Positions 18,766-31,103 of a DNA stretch of 64,000 bases are shown here, in pieces. This stretch comes from Mycolicibacterium monacense. Lineage in GTDB: Bacteria > Actinomycetota > Actinomycetes > Mycobacteriales > Mycobacteriaceae. Location of the stretch: the NCBI RefSeq assembly GCF_010731575.1, contig NZ_AP022617.1, positions 1,426,001 to 1,490,000 on the forward strand, in the 5' to 3' direction. Position numbers and translations under genes: made by a program. Positions within the stretch are counted from its first letter, which is position 1. Each line of letters begins with the position of its first letter. The notes beneath the pieces were generated by a model. That model saw only the letters and a list, made by a program, of their open reading frames with translations. It was not told the origin of the DNA and did no database searches.

Positions 18766-19645
18766 AACCCGGCCCGCGCCGGCGCAGATAACGCTCGAAC
18801 TCGGCGGCCAGTGCGTCGCCGTCGATCTTGCCGAGCACCTCGGTCATGTCGACCTCGGCGTCGCCGCGCTGTTCCAGGGAGGCCACGTACTCGGCGATCT
18901 CGTCGTCCTCGGCGGTCATCTCGGTGACCGCCTCCTCCCACTCCTCGGCCTGCGTCGGCAGGTCGGCCAGCGGGACCTCGATGTCGAGCACGTCCTCGAC
19001 GCGGCGCAGCAGCGCGACGGTGGCCTTCGGGTTCGGCGGCTGCGACACGTAGTGGGGCACGGCCGCCCAGAACGTCACCGCGGGGATTCCGGCCTGCACG
19101 CAGGCGTCCTGGAACACCCCGGCGATCCCGGTCGGGCCCTCGTAGCGGGTCTCCTCCAGACCGAAGAACTTCGCCGACTCGGGGGAGTAGGCCGCCCCGG
19201 ACACCGGCACCGGGCGGGTGTGCGGGGTGTCGGCGAGCAGCGCCCCCAGGATGACGACGGTCTGCACGTTGAGTTTGTCGGCGATGTTCAACAACTCCGC
19301 GCAGAACGTGCGCCAGCGCATGTTGGGTTCCACCCCGTGCATCAACACGATGTCGCGGTCGGCGCCGGGCGGGCGGCAGTGCGAGATCCGCATCGACGGC
19401 CACACCAGCTCGCGGGTCACCCCGTCGACCTGGCGGATCACCGGCCGGTTGACCTGGTAGTCGTAGTAGGACTCGTCGTCGATCTCGGCGATCGTCTCGG
19501 CCTCCCAGATCGCGTCGAGGTGCTCGAGCGCGTCACTGGCCGCGTCGCCGGCGTCGTTCCACCCCTCGAACGCGGCGACGACCACGGCGTCGCGCAACGG
19601 CGGCAGGTCAGGTCCCTTCTCTGGGCCGAAATCCGATGGGGTCAC
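18755..19645 (-). CDS. PAC2 family protein (Rv2125-like)
   Basis: A 296-residue actinobacterial PAC2 (proteasome assembly chaperone-like) protein. The fold is shared with archaeal and eukaryotic proteasome chaperones, with conserved AFEGWNDAGDAAS near the N-terminus and HGVEPNMRWRTF and LGALLADTPHTRPVPV in the middle. The role in mycobacteria is not established. A proteasome link is tempting because pup-prcBA lies on the same segment, but that is inference. GTG start at 19645, divergent from metH. Confidence 0.88.
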   Translation of the reverse strand: MTPSDFGPEKGPDLPPLRDAVVVAAFEGWNDAGDAASDALEHLDAIWEAETIAEIDDESYYDYQVNRPVIRQVDGVTRELVWPSMRISHCRPPGADRDIVLMHGVEPNMRWRTFCAELLNIADKLNVQTVVILGALLADTPHTRPVPVSGAAYSPESAKFFGLEETRYEGPTGIAGVFQDACVQAGIPAVTFWAAVPHYVSQPPNPKATVALLRRVEDVLDIEVPLADLPTQAEEWEEAVTEMTAEDDEIAEYVASLEQRGDAEVDMTEVLGKIDGDALAAEFERYLRRRGPGFRS

Positions 19646-19727
19646 AACGTCAGCCTAAGGCCTGGCGGGCATGCGTACGCCCCATCGACCCACGCGGCGG
19701 TTTGCAGTCACCGACTACCCTGGCGAT

Positions 19728-19829
19728 GTGACTGCTGCTGACAAACGGGTCCACCACGGCGCCGCGGGCGGCCAGCTGCAGGCGCCCGACGGGGCCGAAA
19801 CGAAATACGTTTGGCTACCGTCTGGTTGA
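19728..19829 (+). pseudogene. Possible fossil start of an ancestral metH (34-codon leaderless frame)
   Basis: A GTG at 19728 follows a good -10 (TACCCT, 19716-19721) by six bases, the layout of a leaderless mycobacterial gene. The frame begins V-T-A-A-D-K and stops after 33 residues. From memory, M. tuberculosis MetH begins MTAADK, and that gene also lies divergent to the PAC2 gene. This suggests the promoter and first codons of the usual metH were left behind when the present, different metH took the locus. It could instead be a chance frame or a real small leaderless peptide. Confidence 0.4.
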
Positions 19830-19919
19830 CCCTGGTGACTTCATTACCGACACGATCCGCGAGCGGTCGCTCGATCGCGGCGACGAGTTGGGCGTCCAGA
19901 CGTCGATCCGGTGACGACG

Positions 19920-20027
19920 TAGACTTTTCTGGTCGAGAGGCGTTGCAACGGGTTCTAGGGGAGGTCTGCGTCCTTCCCGGTATCCGCCACGCTCGGCAGA
20001 GTCAAGGACGCCTTCCGCTACGGAAGG
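19920..20027 (+). promoter_or_regulatory. metH promoter and candidate SAH-type riboswitch with SD-sequestering hairpin
   Basis: TAGACT (19920-19925) is a -10 that places the transcript start near 19932. A pseudoknotted aptamer can then be drawn. GTCGAG (19932-19937) pairs with CTCGGC (19992-19997). AGGCGT (19938-19943) pairs with ACGCCT (20008-20013) as P1. CGGG (19949-19952) pairs with TCCG (19983-19986) and is extended by GGGGAGG (19958-19964) with CCTTCCC (19972-19978). The single-stranded TTGCAAC and CCGCCACGCTCGG segments resemble the conserved core of S-adenosylhomocysteine riboswitches. Downstream, CCTTCCG (20011-20017) pairs perfectly with CGGAAGG (20021-20027), which holds the metH Shine-Dalgarno. 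Bases 20011-20013 are shared with P1, so ligand binding would free the SD and switch translation on. The class is assigned by eye. Confidence 0.6.
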
Positions 20028-20034
20028 AACGCAC

Positions 20035-23844
<3,810 letters not shown>

Positions 23845-23930
23845 ACGTTGATCGTCGCGAATGTGACGTTGTGCGCGAGAATTCGGCAGAAACCCAAACA
23901 CGAGCTCACGTTCGGCGGGGGACTGCGCGC

Positions 23931-24617
23931 ATGAGAGCGGTGCTGTGGGACATGGATGGAACGCTCGTCGACTCCGAAAAGCTCTGGGACGTCTCGCTTG
24001 CCGCGCTCTACGACCGGCTCGGCGGGGTGATCACCGACGAGTTGCGCACCGCCCTGGTCGGCAGTTCCGCGGAGAACACCATCAAGACGATCTTCGCCGA
24101 CCTCGGCCTCGAACCCGACCCCGCGGCGATGGCCGAGGCCGACAGATGGCTGCACGATCACACCGGCGACCTGTTCGCCACCCACGGTCTGCCGTGGTGC
24201 GACGGCGCCCGCGAATTGCTGGAAGCCCTTGCGGGCGAAGGTGTTCCGATGGCATTGGTCACCAACACCCAGCGCGCGCTGACCGAGCAGGCGCTCGACA
24301 GCATCGGCCGCCACTTCTTCTCGGTGACCGTCTGTGGTGACGAGGTGCCCAACGGCAAACCCGAACCGGACCCCTACCGCCGCGCCGCCGCACTGCTCGA
24401 CCTCGACCCCGGTCACTGCTTGGCGGTGGAGGATTCGGTCACCGGCACTCTCGCCGCCGAACTCGCCGGGTGCCCGGTCCTCGTGGTCCCCAACGACGTC
24501 GTCGTCCCACCGAGCCCACGCCGCAGGCACGTCGACTCGCTGCGCGACGTGGCCGTCGACGACCTGCGCGCATTCCACGCCGAGATCGCCGCCGCCTCCG
24601 GTAAACGCAGCGCCTGA
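23931..24617 (+). CDS. HAD-superfamily hydrolase, subfamily IA
   Basis: A 228-residue phosphatase-like protein with all four HAD motifs: DMDGT at residues 7-11, VTNT for the Ser/Thr motif, a Lys in GKPEPDPY, and VEDSVTG. An alpha-helical cap lies between the first two. It resembles beta-phosphoglucomutase and phosphoglycolate phosphatase-type enzymes, and the substrate cannot be decided. It follows metH after 86 bp and is probably on the same transcript. Confidence 0.9.
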   Translation: MRAVLWDMDGTLVDSEKLWDVSLAALYDRLGGVITDELRTALVGSSAENTIKTIFADLGLEPDPAAMAEADRWLHDHTGDLFATHGLPWCDGARELLEALAGEGVPMALVTNTQRALTEQALDSIGRHFFSVTVCGDEVPNGKPEPDPYRRAAALLDLDPGHCLAVEDSVTGTLAAELAGCPVLVVPNDVVVPPSPRRRHVDSLRDVAVDDLRAFHAEIAAASGKRSA

Positions 24618-24696
24618 CAGCCGATATCCGGCGCCGCCCGGTTTCGCCCAGCGCACTTGCGGGAACCCGCCTTTTCCGGCCGGATCGGTGTTTGAA

Positions 24697-24712
24697 TGTG
24701 ATTCCGGTCACG
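24697..24712. promoter_or_regulatory. Candidate cAMP-CRP operator upstream of the sugar transporter
   Basis: TGTGATTCCGGTCACG matches the mycobacterial CRP/GlxR consensus TGTGAN6TCACA in nine of ten conserved bases. Its end is 27 bp before the transporter ATG, so it probably overlaps or follows the promoter. That position would favour repression or a roadblock rather than class I activation. Confidence 0.6.
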
Positions 24713-24738
24713 CGACGATGCGCGGGAAAGGACGTTCC

Positions 24739-26217
24739 ATGGCTGGTCACGGAGGGGCACCGGTAGGGGGCGACCTGCCCATCGGAGACGACGAATTCAC
24801 GTCCGGCAAGACCGCCATCAGGATCGCCTCGGTCGCCGCGCTCGGCGGCCTGCTGTTCGGCTACGACAGCGCGGTCATCAACGGCGCCGTCGACTCCATC
24901 CAGGAGGACTTCGGAATCGGTAACGCCTCGCTCGGCTTCGCCGTCGCGTCGGCGCTGCTGGGCGCCGCGGCCGGTGCGATGACCGCGGGCCGCATCGCCG
25001 ACAAGATCGGCCGCATCGCGGTGATGAAGATCGCCGCGGTCCTGTTCCTCATCAGCGCCTTCGGCACCGGTTTCGCCCACGAGGTGTGGGCCGTCGTGCT
25101 GTTCCGCATCGTCGGCGGCATCGGCGTCGGCGTGGCATCGGTGATCGCCCCCGCCTACATCGCCGAGACCTCACCACCGAGCATCCGTGGCCGCCTCGGC
25201 TCCCTGCAGCAACTGGCGATCGTGTCCGGCATCTTCCTGTCCTTCGTCGTCAACTGGCTCTTGCAGTGGGCGGCCGACGGACCCAACAAGCCGCTGTGGT
25301 TCGGCGTCGACGCCTGGCGCTGGATGTTCCTCGCGATGGCGGTGCCCGCCGTCGTGTACGGCGCACTGGCCTTCACGATCCCGGAGTCACCGCGGTATCT
25401 CGTTGCCAGCCACAAGATCCCGGAGGCCCGCCGGGTGCTGAGCACGCTGCTCGGCAAGAAGAATCTCGAGATCACCATCACCCGCATCCGGGAGACGCTG
25501 GAGCGCGAGGACAAACCGTCGTGGCGTGATCTGCGCAAGCCCACCGGCGGCCTCTTCGGCATCGTCTGGGTGGGTCTCGGACTGTCGATCTTCCAGCAGT
25601 TCGTCGGTATCAACGTGATCTTCTACTACTCCAACGTGCTGTGGCAGGCGGTCGGCTTCAGCGCCGACGAATCGGCGGTCTACACCGTCATCACCTCGGT
25701 GATCAACGTGCTCACCACGCTCATCGCGATCGCGCTGATCGACAAGATCGGCCGCAAACCGCTGCTGCTCATCGGCTCGTCGGGTATGGCGGTCACGCTG
25801 ATCACCATGGCGGTGATCTTCGCCAACGCGACGCTCGACGCCGACGGCAACCCCAGCCTGCCCGGCGCGTCCGGGGTGATCGCGCTGATCGCGGCGAACC
25901 TGTTCGTCGTCGCGTTCGGCATGTCGTGGGGTCCGGTCGTGTGGGTGCTGCTCGGCGAGATGTTCCCCAACCGCATCCGGGCCGCCGCGCTGGGCCTGGC
26001 AGCCGCCGGTCAGTGGGCGGCCAACTGGCTGATCACCGTCACCTTCCCGGGGCTGCGCGAGCACCTCGGTCTCGCCTATGGCTTCTACGGGATGTGCGCG
26101 ATCCTGTCCGGCCTGTTCGTGTGGCGCTGGGTGCGGGAGACCAAGGGGGTGTCCCTGGAGGACATGCACGGCGAGATCCTCAAGCACGACCTGCCCACGG
26201 GCGCCAAGGAGGGCTGA
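24739..26217 (+). CDS. glcP: Sugar:H+ symporter, sugar porter MFS family (GlcP-like)
   Basis: A 492-residue twelve-helix major facilitator of the sugar porter family. Signatures are LFGYDSAVINGA in TM1, GRIADKIGR after TM2, PESPRYL after TM6, QQFVGINVIFYYS in TM7 and DKIGRKPLLL after TM8. These suit glucose or galactose import with protons. A glucose permease called GlcP lies, as I recall, between metH and hisG in M. smegmatis, so the symbol is by synteny. AAAGGA precedes the ATG at 24739. A CRP-like site lies just upstream, fitting carbon control. Confidence 0.85.
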   Translation: MAGHGGAPVGGDLPIGDDEFTSGKTAIRIASVAALGGLLFGYDSAVINGAVDSIQEDFGIGNASLGFAVASALLGAAAGAMTAGRIADKIGRIAVMKIAAVLFLISAFGTGFAHEVWAVVLFRIVGGIGVGVASVIAPAYIAETSPPSIRGRLGSLQQLAIVSGIFLSFVVNWLLQWAADGPNKPLWFGVDAWRWMFLAMAVPAVVYGALAFTIPESPRYLVASHKIPEARRVLSTLLGKKNLEITITRIRETLEREDKPSWRDLRKPTGGLFGIVWVGLGLSIFQQFVGINVIFYYSNVLWQAVGFSADESAVYTVITSVINVLTTLIAIALIDKIGRKPLLLIGSSGMAVTLITMAVIFANATLDADGNPSLPGASGVIALIAANLFVVAFGMSWGPVVWVLLGEMFPNRIRAAALGLAAAGQWAANWLITVTFPGLREHLGLAYGFYGMCAILSGLFVWRWVRETKGVSLEDMHGEILKHDLPTGAKEG

Positions 26218-26249
26218 GGGCCGTGCCCGCGTCGGGCTGACGGTGCGAC

Positions 26250-26531
26250 GTGGGAGAATCGCAGCCCGTGAAGACCTTCGATGCGCTGTTCGACGAGTTG
26301 ACCGAACGGGCGCGCACCCGGCCTGAGGGCAGCGGCACCGTGGCGGCCCTCGACGGTGGCGTGCACGGCCTGGGCAAGAAGATCCTCGAGGAGGCCGGCG
26401 AGGTGTGGCTGGCCGCCGAACACGAGAGCGACGAAGCGCTCGCCGAGGAGATCAGCCAGTTGCTGTACTGGACGCAGGTGCTGATGATCGCCCGCGGCCT
26501 GTCACCCGACGACGTCTACCGCAAGCTGTGA
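26250..26531 (+). CDS. hisE: Phosphoribosyl-ATP pyrophosphohydrolase
   Basis: A 93-residue all-alpha MazG-like enzyme that converts PR-ATP to PR-AMP, the second step of histidine synthesis. Conserved acidic metal ligands are in [18 protein letters not shown] and [10 protein letters not shown]. The GTG at 26250 gives the same length as I recall for the M. tuberculosis protein; GTG at 26268 is the alternative. It is followed 5 bp later by hisG, its pathway partner. Confidence 0.95.
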
Positions 26532-26536
26532 ACGGC

Positions 26537-27388
26537 ATGCTGAGGGTCGCCGTGCCCAACAAGGGCACGCTGAGCGAACCGGCCGCCGAGATCCTGTCGG
26601 AGGCCGGCTACCGGCGCCGCACGGACACCAAGGACCTCACGGTCGTCGATCCGGCCAACAACGTCGAGTTCTTCTTCCTGCGCCCCAAGGACATCGCGAT
26701 CTATGTCGGATCGGGTCAGCTCGATCTCGGGATCACCGGGCGGGACCTGGCCGCCGAATCGGATGCACCGGTGCGCGAACGGCTGGCGCTGGGATTCGGA
26801 TCGTCGACCTTCCGTTACGCCGCACCGGCCGGCCGGGACTGGGCGCCGGAGGATCTGGCCGGTCGGCGGATCGCCACGGCGTTTCCGAACCTGGTGCGAA
26901 AAGACCTCGCGGGCAGGGGAATCGAGGCGACGGTGATCCGGCTCGACGGGGCGGTGGAGATCTCGGTCGCGCTCGGCGTCGCCGATGCGATCGCCGACGT
27001 GGTCGGTTCGGGCCGCACGCTGGGGCTGCACAACCTGGTCGCCTTCGGTGACTCGCTGTGCGACTCGGAGGCGGTGCTGATCGAGCGTGACGGCGCCGGC
27101 GACGAGAATGCCGCGGCGCGTGACCAACTCACCGCCCGCGTGCAGGGCGTGGTGTTCGGCCAGCAGTACCTGATGCTGGACTACGACTGCCCGCGCCACG
27201 TCCTCGACCGGGCCACCGAGGTGACGCCGGGGCTGGAATCGCCCACCATCGCACCGCTGGCCGACCAGGACTGGGTGGCGGTGCGGGCGCTGGTGCCGCG
27301 CCGCGACGTCAACTCGATCATGGACGAGCTCGCCGCGATCGGCGCCAAGGCGATCCTGGCGTCGGACATCCGGTTCTGCCGCTTCTGA
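26537..27388 (+). CDS. hisG: ATP phosphoribosyltransferase, long form
   Basis: A 283-residue enzyme that joins ATP and PRPP in the first committed step of histidine synthesis. The start [13 protein letters not shown] is typical. Two periplasmic-binding-like lobes carry [13 protein letters not shown] and the PRPP loop near [20 protein letters not shown]. The C-terminal ~70 residues form the regulatory histidine-binding domain of the long form, ending in SDIRFCRF. Feedback inhibition by histidine is therefore expected. GTG at 26528 is a possible earlier start. Confidence 0.96.
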   Translation: MLRVAVPNKGTLSEPAAEILSEAGYRRRTDTKDLTVVDPANNVEFFFLRPKDIAIYVGSGQLDLGITGRDLAAESDAPVRERLALGFGSSTFRYAAPAGRDWAPEDLAGRRIATAFPNLVRKDLAGRGIEATVIRLDGAVEISVALGVADAIADVVGSGRTLGLHNLVAFGDSLCDSEAVLIERDGAGDENAAARDQLTARVQGVVFGQQYLMLDYDCPRHVLDRATEVTPGLESPTIAPLADQDWVAVRALVPRRDVNSIMDELAAIGAKAILASDIRFCRF

Positions 27389-27395
27389 CCGCCGC

Positions 27396-27782
27396 TCAGA
27401 CGCGCGGACGGCGCCGGCTGAGATGCACGCTGAGTCCCACGGCGGCGAGCGCCAACGCGCCCAGTGTCCCGGCGAGTCCGATCAGGAACTTGTCCCGCAC
27501 GCTCAACCCGGAGGCTTCGTCGCTGACGAGCTCTAGCGGATAGTCGCCGGGCAGCGGAGCCTGGGCGGGGGAGTCGAGACCGGGGAAGTATCCACCGCCG
27601 AAGAAGCTTCCGACCGCGACGTTGGTCGCCGCGCCCACTGCGTCGAGGACCATCGCGGTGAAGTTGTAGGCGCGCGGTGCACCCTCGTAGTAATAGACCA
27701 CGCGAAGCGGGTTGCGGTACGGGTTGCGGATGCGCGGCCGGTAGTAGTTGTCGTACTGCACCCACTGCGGGGAGTACTGCAC
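27396..27782 (-). CDS. Rv2120c-like membrane protein with anomalous 5' end
   Basis: The 128-residue frame from GTG 27782 has a Tyr/Arg/Asn-rich N-terminal part (YRPRIRNPYRNPLRVVYYYE), a small-residue-rich segment, and one C-terminal membrane helix (KFLIGLAGTLGALALAAVGL) ending in a basic tail. Upstream the same frame stays open for 75 more codons to a stop at 28008-28010. It encodes an Asn/Gln/Thr-rich low-complexity sequence that looks like real protein, yet contains no ATG, GTG or TTG. So the 5' end is lost, the start codon is unusual, or there is an indel. The position after hisG matches Rv2120c. Function unknown. Confidence 0.6.
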   Translation of the reverse strand: MQYSPQWVQYDNYYRPRIRNPYRNPLRVVYYYEGAPRAYNFTAMVLDAVGAATNVAVGSFFGGGYFPGLDSPAQAPLPGDYPLELVSDEASGLSVRDKFLIGLAGTLGALALAAVGLSVHLSRRRPRV

Positions 27783-28029
27783 GATGTTCGACCGGACGAC
27801 AGTGTTCTGGATGACCGTCGTGTTCTGGTTGATGGTGTTCTGGCTGATGGTCGAGTTGTTGTTGGTGACGTTGTTCGACGTCAGGGTGGTGACCTGCTGA
27901 CGGAACTGGTCGACCTCGGTGCCCGGCCGCCTATCGCCCGGATCGCCCAGCGTCCCCGCGCCGTTGCCCGGTGAGAAGCAGGGTTGCGTGCTAGCGTCCG
28001 GAAGACTTCACCGTCGGCCGGAGGTTGCC

Positions 28030-28512
28030 ATGACGCATGCCCTTGTCCTGCTCCTCGCGCTGCTGATCGGTGTGGTCGCCGGACTGCGGACGTTCACCGC
28101 CCCCGCAGCCGTCGCGTGGGCGGCGATGCTGGGCTGGATCGTCCTGGACGGAACATGGGCACAGTGGCTGGCCCACCCGATCACGGTCGCCGTGTTCAGC
28201 GTCCTCGCGGTGGGTGAACTCGTCACCGACCAGCTGCCCAAGACCCCGAGCCGCAAGACGGCGATGCAGTTCATACCCCGGCTGGTCTCGGGCGGGTTCG
28301 CCGGTGCGGTGATCGGTACCGCATGGGGTTACACGTTCGGCGGGCTGGGCGCAGGGGTCATCGGGGCCGTCCTCGGCACGCCGGGAGGCTACGAGGCCCG
28401 CAGGCGTCTGGTCGCCGCCAACCGCGGTCGCGACCTACCGATCGCGCTACTCGAGGACGTGGTCGCCGTGGTCGGCGGATTCGCCATCGCATGGCTCGCC
28501 TCGGTGGTGTGA
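28030..28512 (+). CDS. DUF4126 family membrane protein
   Basis: A 160-residue protein with four to five hydrophobic segments. The conserved GVVAGLRTFTAPAAVAW lies near the N-terminus, with a TDQLPKTPSRKT loop and a Gly-rich helix pair. GGAGG lies about 4 nt before the ATG at 28030. Function is unknown. It is followed 1 bp later by the flavin disulfide reductase, so the two are almost certainly co-transcribed. Confidence 0.85.
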   Translation: MTHALVLLLALLIGVVAGLRTFTAPAAVAWAAMLGWIVLDGTWAQWLAHPITVAVFSVLAVGELVTDQLPKTPSRKTAMQFIPRLVSGGFAGAVIGTAWGYTFGGLGAGVIGAVLGTPGGYEARRRLVAANRGRDLPIALLEDVVAVVGGFAIAWLASVV

Positions 28513-28513
28513 G

Positions 28514-29893
28514 ATGGACACGGAGCCAACGACATTCGATGCAATCATCATCGGTGCAGGGCAGGCCGGACCGCCGCTGGCCGGACGGCTGACCGAGGCC
28601 GGGCAGACGGTTGCCGTCATCGAACGCAAACTCGTCGGCGGCACCTGCGTGAACTACGGGTGCATCCCCACCAAAACGCTTGTCGCCAGCGCACACGCGG
28701 CGCACCTGGCGCGGCGGGGCGCCGAATACGGTGTCGGCACCGGTGACGTGACCGTCGACATGGCGAAGGTCAAGGCCCGCAAGGACAAGATCATGCTCGG
28801 CGACCGCGAGGGTGTCGAGTCGTGGCTGCAGGGGATGGACGGGTGCACGTTCATCCGCGGGCACGCCCGGTTCGAGGATCCACACACCGTGCGGGTCGAC
28901 GACCAGGTGCTCAAGGCCGACCGCATCTACCTCAACGTCGGCGGCCGCGCCGTCGCCCCGGATCTGCCCGGGCTCTCGGACATCGACTACCTCACCAACG
29001 TGGGCATCCTCGACCTCGACACCCTGCCCGAGCACCTGGTCATCGTCGGCGGCAGCTACATCGCGCTGGAGTTCGCTCAGATGTACCGCCGCTTCGGCGC
29101 CCGGGTGACGGTGCTCGAACACGGTCCGCGACTGACCTCCCGCGAAGACGAGGACGTCTCGGCGGCGATCAAGGACATCCTCGAAGCCGAGGGCATCGAC
29201 ATCGTCCTCGACGCCAAGGACATCCGATTTACCAAGCGCGACAACGGATTCGATGTCGTCCCGCGCGACGGCGCCGCCCCGATCGCCGGCAGCCATTTGC
29301 TGATCGCGGTCGGTAGGCAGCCCAACACCGACGACCTCGGACTCGACGCCGCCGGTGTGCAGACCGACGAGCGCGGTTACGTCGTCGTCGACGACCAGCT
29401 GCGCACCACCGCCGACCACATCTGGGCCATGGGGGACTGCAACGGCAAAGGTGCGTTCACCCACACCTCGTACAACGATTTCGAGATTGTCGCGGCGAAC
29501 CTGCTCGACGACGACCCACGGCGCGTCAGCGACCGCGTCACCACCTACGCGCTCTACATCGACCCGCCGCTCGGGCGCGCCGGAATGACTGCCGAGCAGG
29601 TCCGCAAGTCCGGGCGCAAAGCGCTGGTCGGCAAGCGACCCATGACGCGCGTCGGCCGCGCCGTCGAGAAAGGCGAGACCCAGGGCTTCATGAAGGTCGT
29701 GGTCGACGCCGACACCGAGGAGATCCTCGGGGCGGCCATCCTCGGTGTCGGAGGGGATGAGGTCGTGCACGCGATCCTCGACATCATGACGGCCAAGAAG
29801 CCCTACACGGCCATCTCCCGCACCATGCACATCCACCCGACCGTCAGCGAACTGGTGCCGACGCTGTTGCAGGACCTCAAACCGCTGACGTGA
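28514..29893 (+). CDS. FAD-dependent pyridine nucleotide-disulfide oxidoreductase (mercuric reductase-like)
   Basis: A 459-residue class I flavoprotein. The N-terminal GAGQAG binds FAD, and the redox-active pair is Cys45/Cys50 in GGTCVNYGCIPTK. GGSYIALEFAQ binds NAD(P)H, MGDCNGKGAFTH is the second FAD motif, and HIHPTVSE supplies the His-Glu pair. It lacks the N-terminal HMA domain and C-terminal Cys pair of true MerA, so mercury reduction is unlikely. The physiological disulfide substrate is unknown. Convergent with the VOC gene. Confidence 0.88.
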   Translation: MDTEPTTFDAIIIGAGQAGPPLAGRLTEAGQTVAVIERKLVGGTCVNYGCIPTKTLVASAHAAHLARRGAEYGVGTGDVTVDMAKVKARKDKIMLGDREGVESWLQGMDGCTFIRGHARFEDPHTVRVDDQVLKADRIYLNVGGRAVAPDLPGLSDIDYLTNVGILDLDTLPEHLVIVGGSYIALEFAQMYRRFGARVTVLEHGPRLTSREDEDVSAAIKDILEAEGIDIVLDAKDIRFTKRDNGFDVVPRDGAAPIAGSHLLIAVGRQPNTDDLGLDAAGVQTDERGYVVVDDQLRTTADHIWAMGDCNGKGAFTHTSYNDFEIVAANLLDDDPRRVSDRVTTYALYIDPPLGRAGMTAEQVRKSGRKALVGKRPMTRVGRAVEKGETQGFMKVVVDADTEEILGAAILGVGGDEVVHAILDIMTAKKPYTAISRTMHIHPTVSELVPTLLQDLKPLT

Positions 29894-29905
29894 CGCCGGC
29901 CGTCC

Positions 29906-30280
29906 TCACACCCACTGGACGAACTGCACGATGATGCCGTTGGGGTCCTCGAACTGGCAGTACCGCTCACCCCACGGTTCGGTCTCCGGGGCTGTGACGA
30001 CGGTCGCTCCGCCGGTGCGCACCGCGTCGAACGCGGCGTCGACGTCGTCCACCACGAAGGCCAGCAGCAGGCCGTCGCCCGCACTGCCGGCTCGGTGGGC
30101 CGGTTTGAACGTCGGCAGTCCGGTGCGCAGGTAGACCACGTTCGGCCCGCCCTCGCGTTCCAGCGAGATGAACCCGTCGTCCTGCATGGCCACGGTGTAG
30201 CCGACGTGCCGGGTGAGGAAGTCGGCCGAAGCCTGCGGATCGGGGACGTTGAGTGAGATCGCCGTAGCGGTGACGTTCAT
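29906..30280 (-). CDS. VOC (glyoxalase/bleomycin-resistance) superfamily protein
   Basis: A 124-residue protein with two beta-alpha-beta-beta-beta modules. It starts MNVTATAISLNVPDPQASADF and ends in the typical WGERYCQFEDPNGIIVQFVQW. Such proteins include dioxygenases, isomerases and drug-binding proteins; the sequence does not decide. It is divergent from a TetR regulator, and both starts flank two matching palindromes. This suggests the VOC gene is the regulator's target. Confidence 0.85.
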   Translation of the reverse strand: MNVTATAISLNVPDPQASADFLTRHVGYTVAMQDDGFISLEREGGPNVVYLRTGLPTFKPAHRAGSAGDGLLLAFVVDDVDAAFDAVRTGGATVVTAPETEPWGERYCQFEDPNGIIVQFVQWV

Positions 30281-30290
30281 GGGTGCCTTT

Positions 30291-30331
30291 CTCGTATGCT
30301 GTACGAGATCGAGTATCCGTATTCTGTACGG
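30291..30331. promoter_or_regulatory. Twin palindromic operators between the VOC and TetR genes
   Basis: CTCGTATGCTGTACGAG (30291-30307) and CCGTATTCTGTACGG (30317-30331) are both inverted repeats with a five-base centre and share the core CGTATKCTGTACG. Their centres are 25 bp apart. TATTCT in the second is a plausible -10 for the TetR gene, so binding would repress it. The regulator probably controls itself and the VOC gene through these sites. Confidence 0.65.
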
Positions 30332-30350
30332 GAAATCAAGCGAGGGGCAC

Positions 30351-31103
30351 ATGGACACCATCGACCTGCTGTGGCGGCACGACAGACCCCTGCCTTCGCG
30401 CCGCGGCCGCCCACCGCGCTTCACTGCCGATCAGGTCGTGACCGCTGCGATCGCGGTTGCCGACCGGCTCGGGCTGCGCTTCACGCTGCGTGACGTCGCC
30501 GACGCACTCGAGGTGCCGGTGATGACGCTGTACTCCTATGTGCGCAACCGCGAACAACTGCTCGAGCTGATGGTCGATCACTGCCGGGCCGCAATGCAGT
30601 TCACCGATCCGGCCGGGGACTGGCGGGCCCGGCTGGCCACCGTCGTCGCGGACAACATGCGGCTGTTCGATGAGCACCCGTGGCTCGCCGACCTCGAATC
30701 GGAACGGGCCGTCCTGGGTCCTGGAACCCTCGCCAAATACGACCGCGAACTCGGCGCGGTGGACTCACTGCCGCTCGGCGACGCCGACAAGGACGCCGCG
30801 CTGACGTTGGTGCTCGACTTCGCCCGCTCCTGCGCACGCGCGCTGGCGCACGCCCGCCGGGAACGCGAGCAGGAGTCGCCGGGGCAATGGTGGGCGCGCG
30901 AGGGCGCGCGGCTGGCCGCACTCGGCGTCGCCGAACGATACCCGTTGGCCTCGCGAATCGGCGCGGCCGCCGGTGCGGCCCACGGTGCCGCCCACGACGC
31001 CGAAGCCGCGCTGGCGTTCGGGTTGAACGTTCTGCTCAACGGGTTGGCCGCGACACCGCCCGCAGCATCCGAAGCTGTCCGATCTCCGCGGCGTTCTTCG
31101 TGA
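30351..31103 (+). CDS. TetR family regulator
   Basis: A 250-residue regulator with an N-terminal DNA-binding domain (about residues 25-75, with FTLRDVADALEVPVMTLYSYVRNREQLLELM) and a C-terminal effector domain of the TetR_C type. A basic SRRGRPPRF arm precedes the helix-turn-helix. The ATG at 30351 is preceded by AGGGG. Twin operators lie directly upstream. The ligand is unknown. The 3' end overlaps the convergent DinB gene by 68 bp. Confidence 0.9.
   Translation: MDTIDLLWRHDRPLPSRRGRPPRFTADQVVTAAIAVADRLGLRFTLRDVADALEVPVMTLYSYVRNREQLLELMVDHCRAAMQFTDPAGDWRARLATVVADNMRLFDEHPWLADLESERAVLGPGTLAKYDRELGAVDSLPLGDADKDAALTLVLDFARSCARALAHARREREQESPGQWWAREGARLAALGVAERYPLASRIGAAAGAAHGAAHDAEAALAFGLNVLLNGLAATPPAASEAVRSPRRSS

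Noticed and set aside
19850..20034. Cobalamin or SAM-IV riboswitch upstream of metH
   Set aside because: No B12 box and no SAM-IV core could be found. The SAH-type fold explains the conserved-looking segments better.
28514..29893. Mercury resistance (merA)
   Set aside because: No N-terminal metal-binding domain, no C-terminal Cys pair and no mer neighbours. Only the general disulfide reductase fold is supported.
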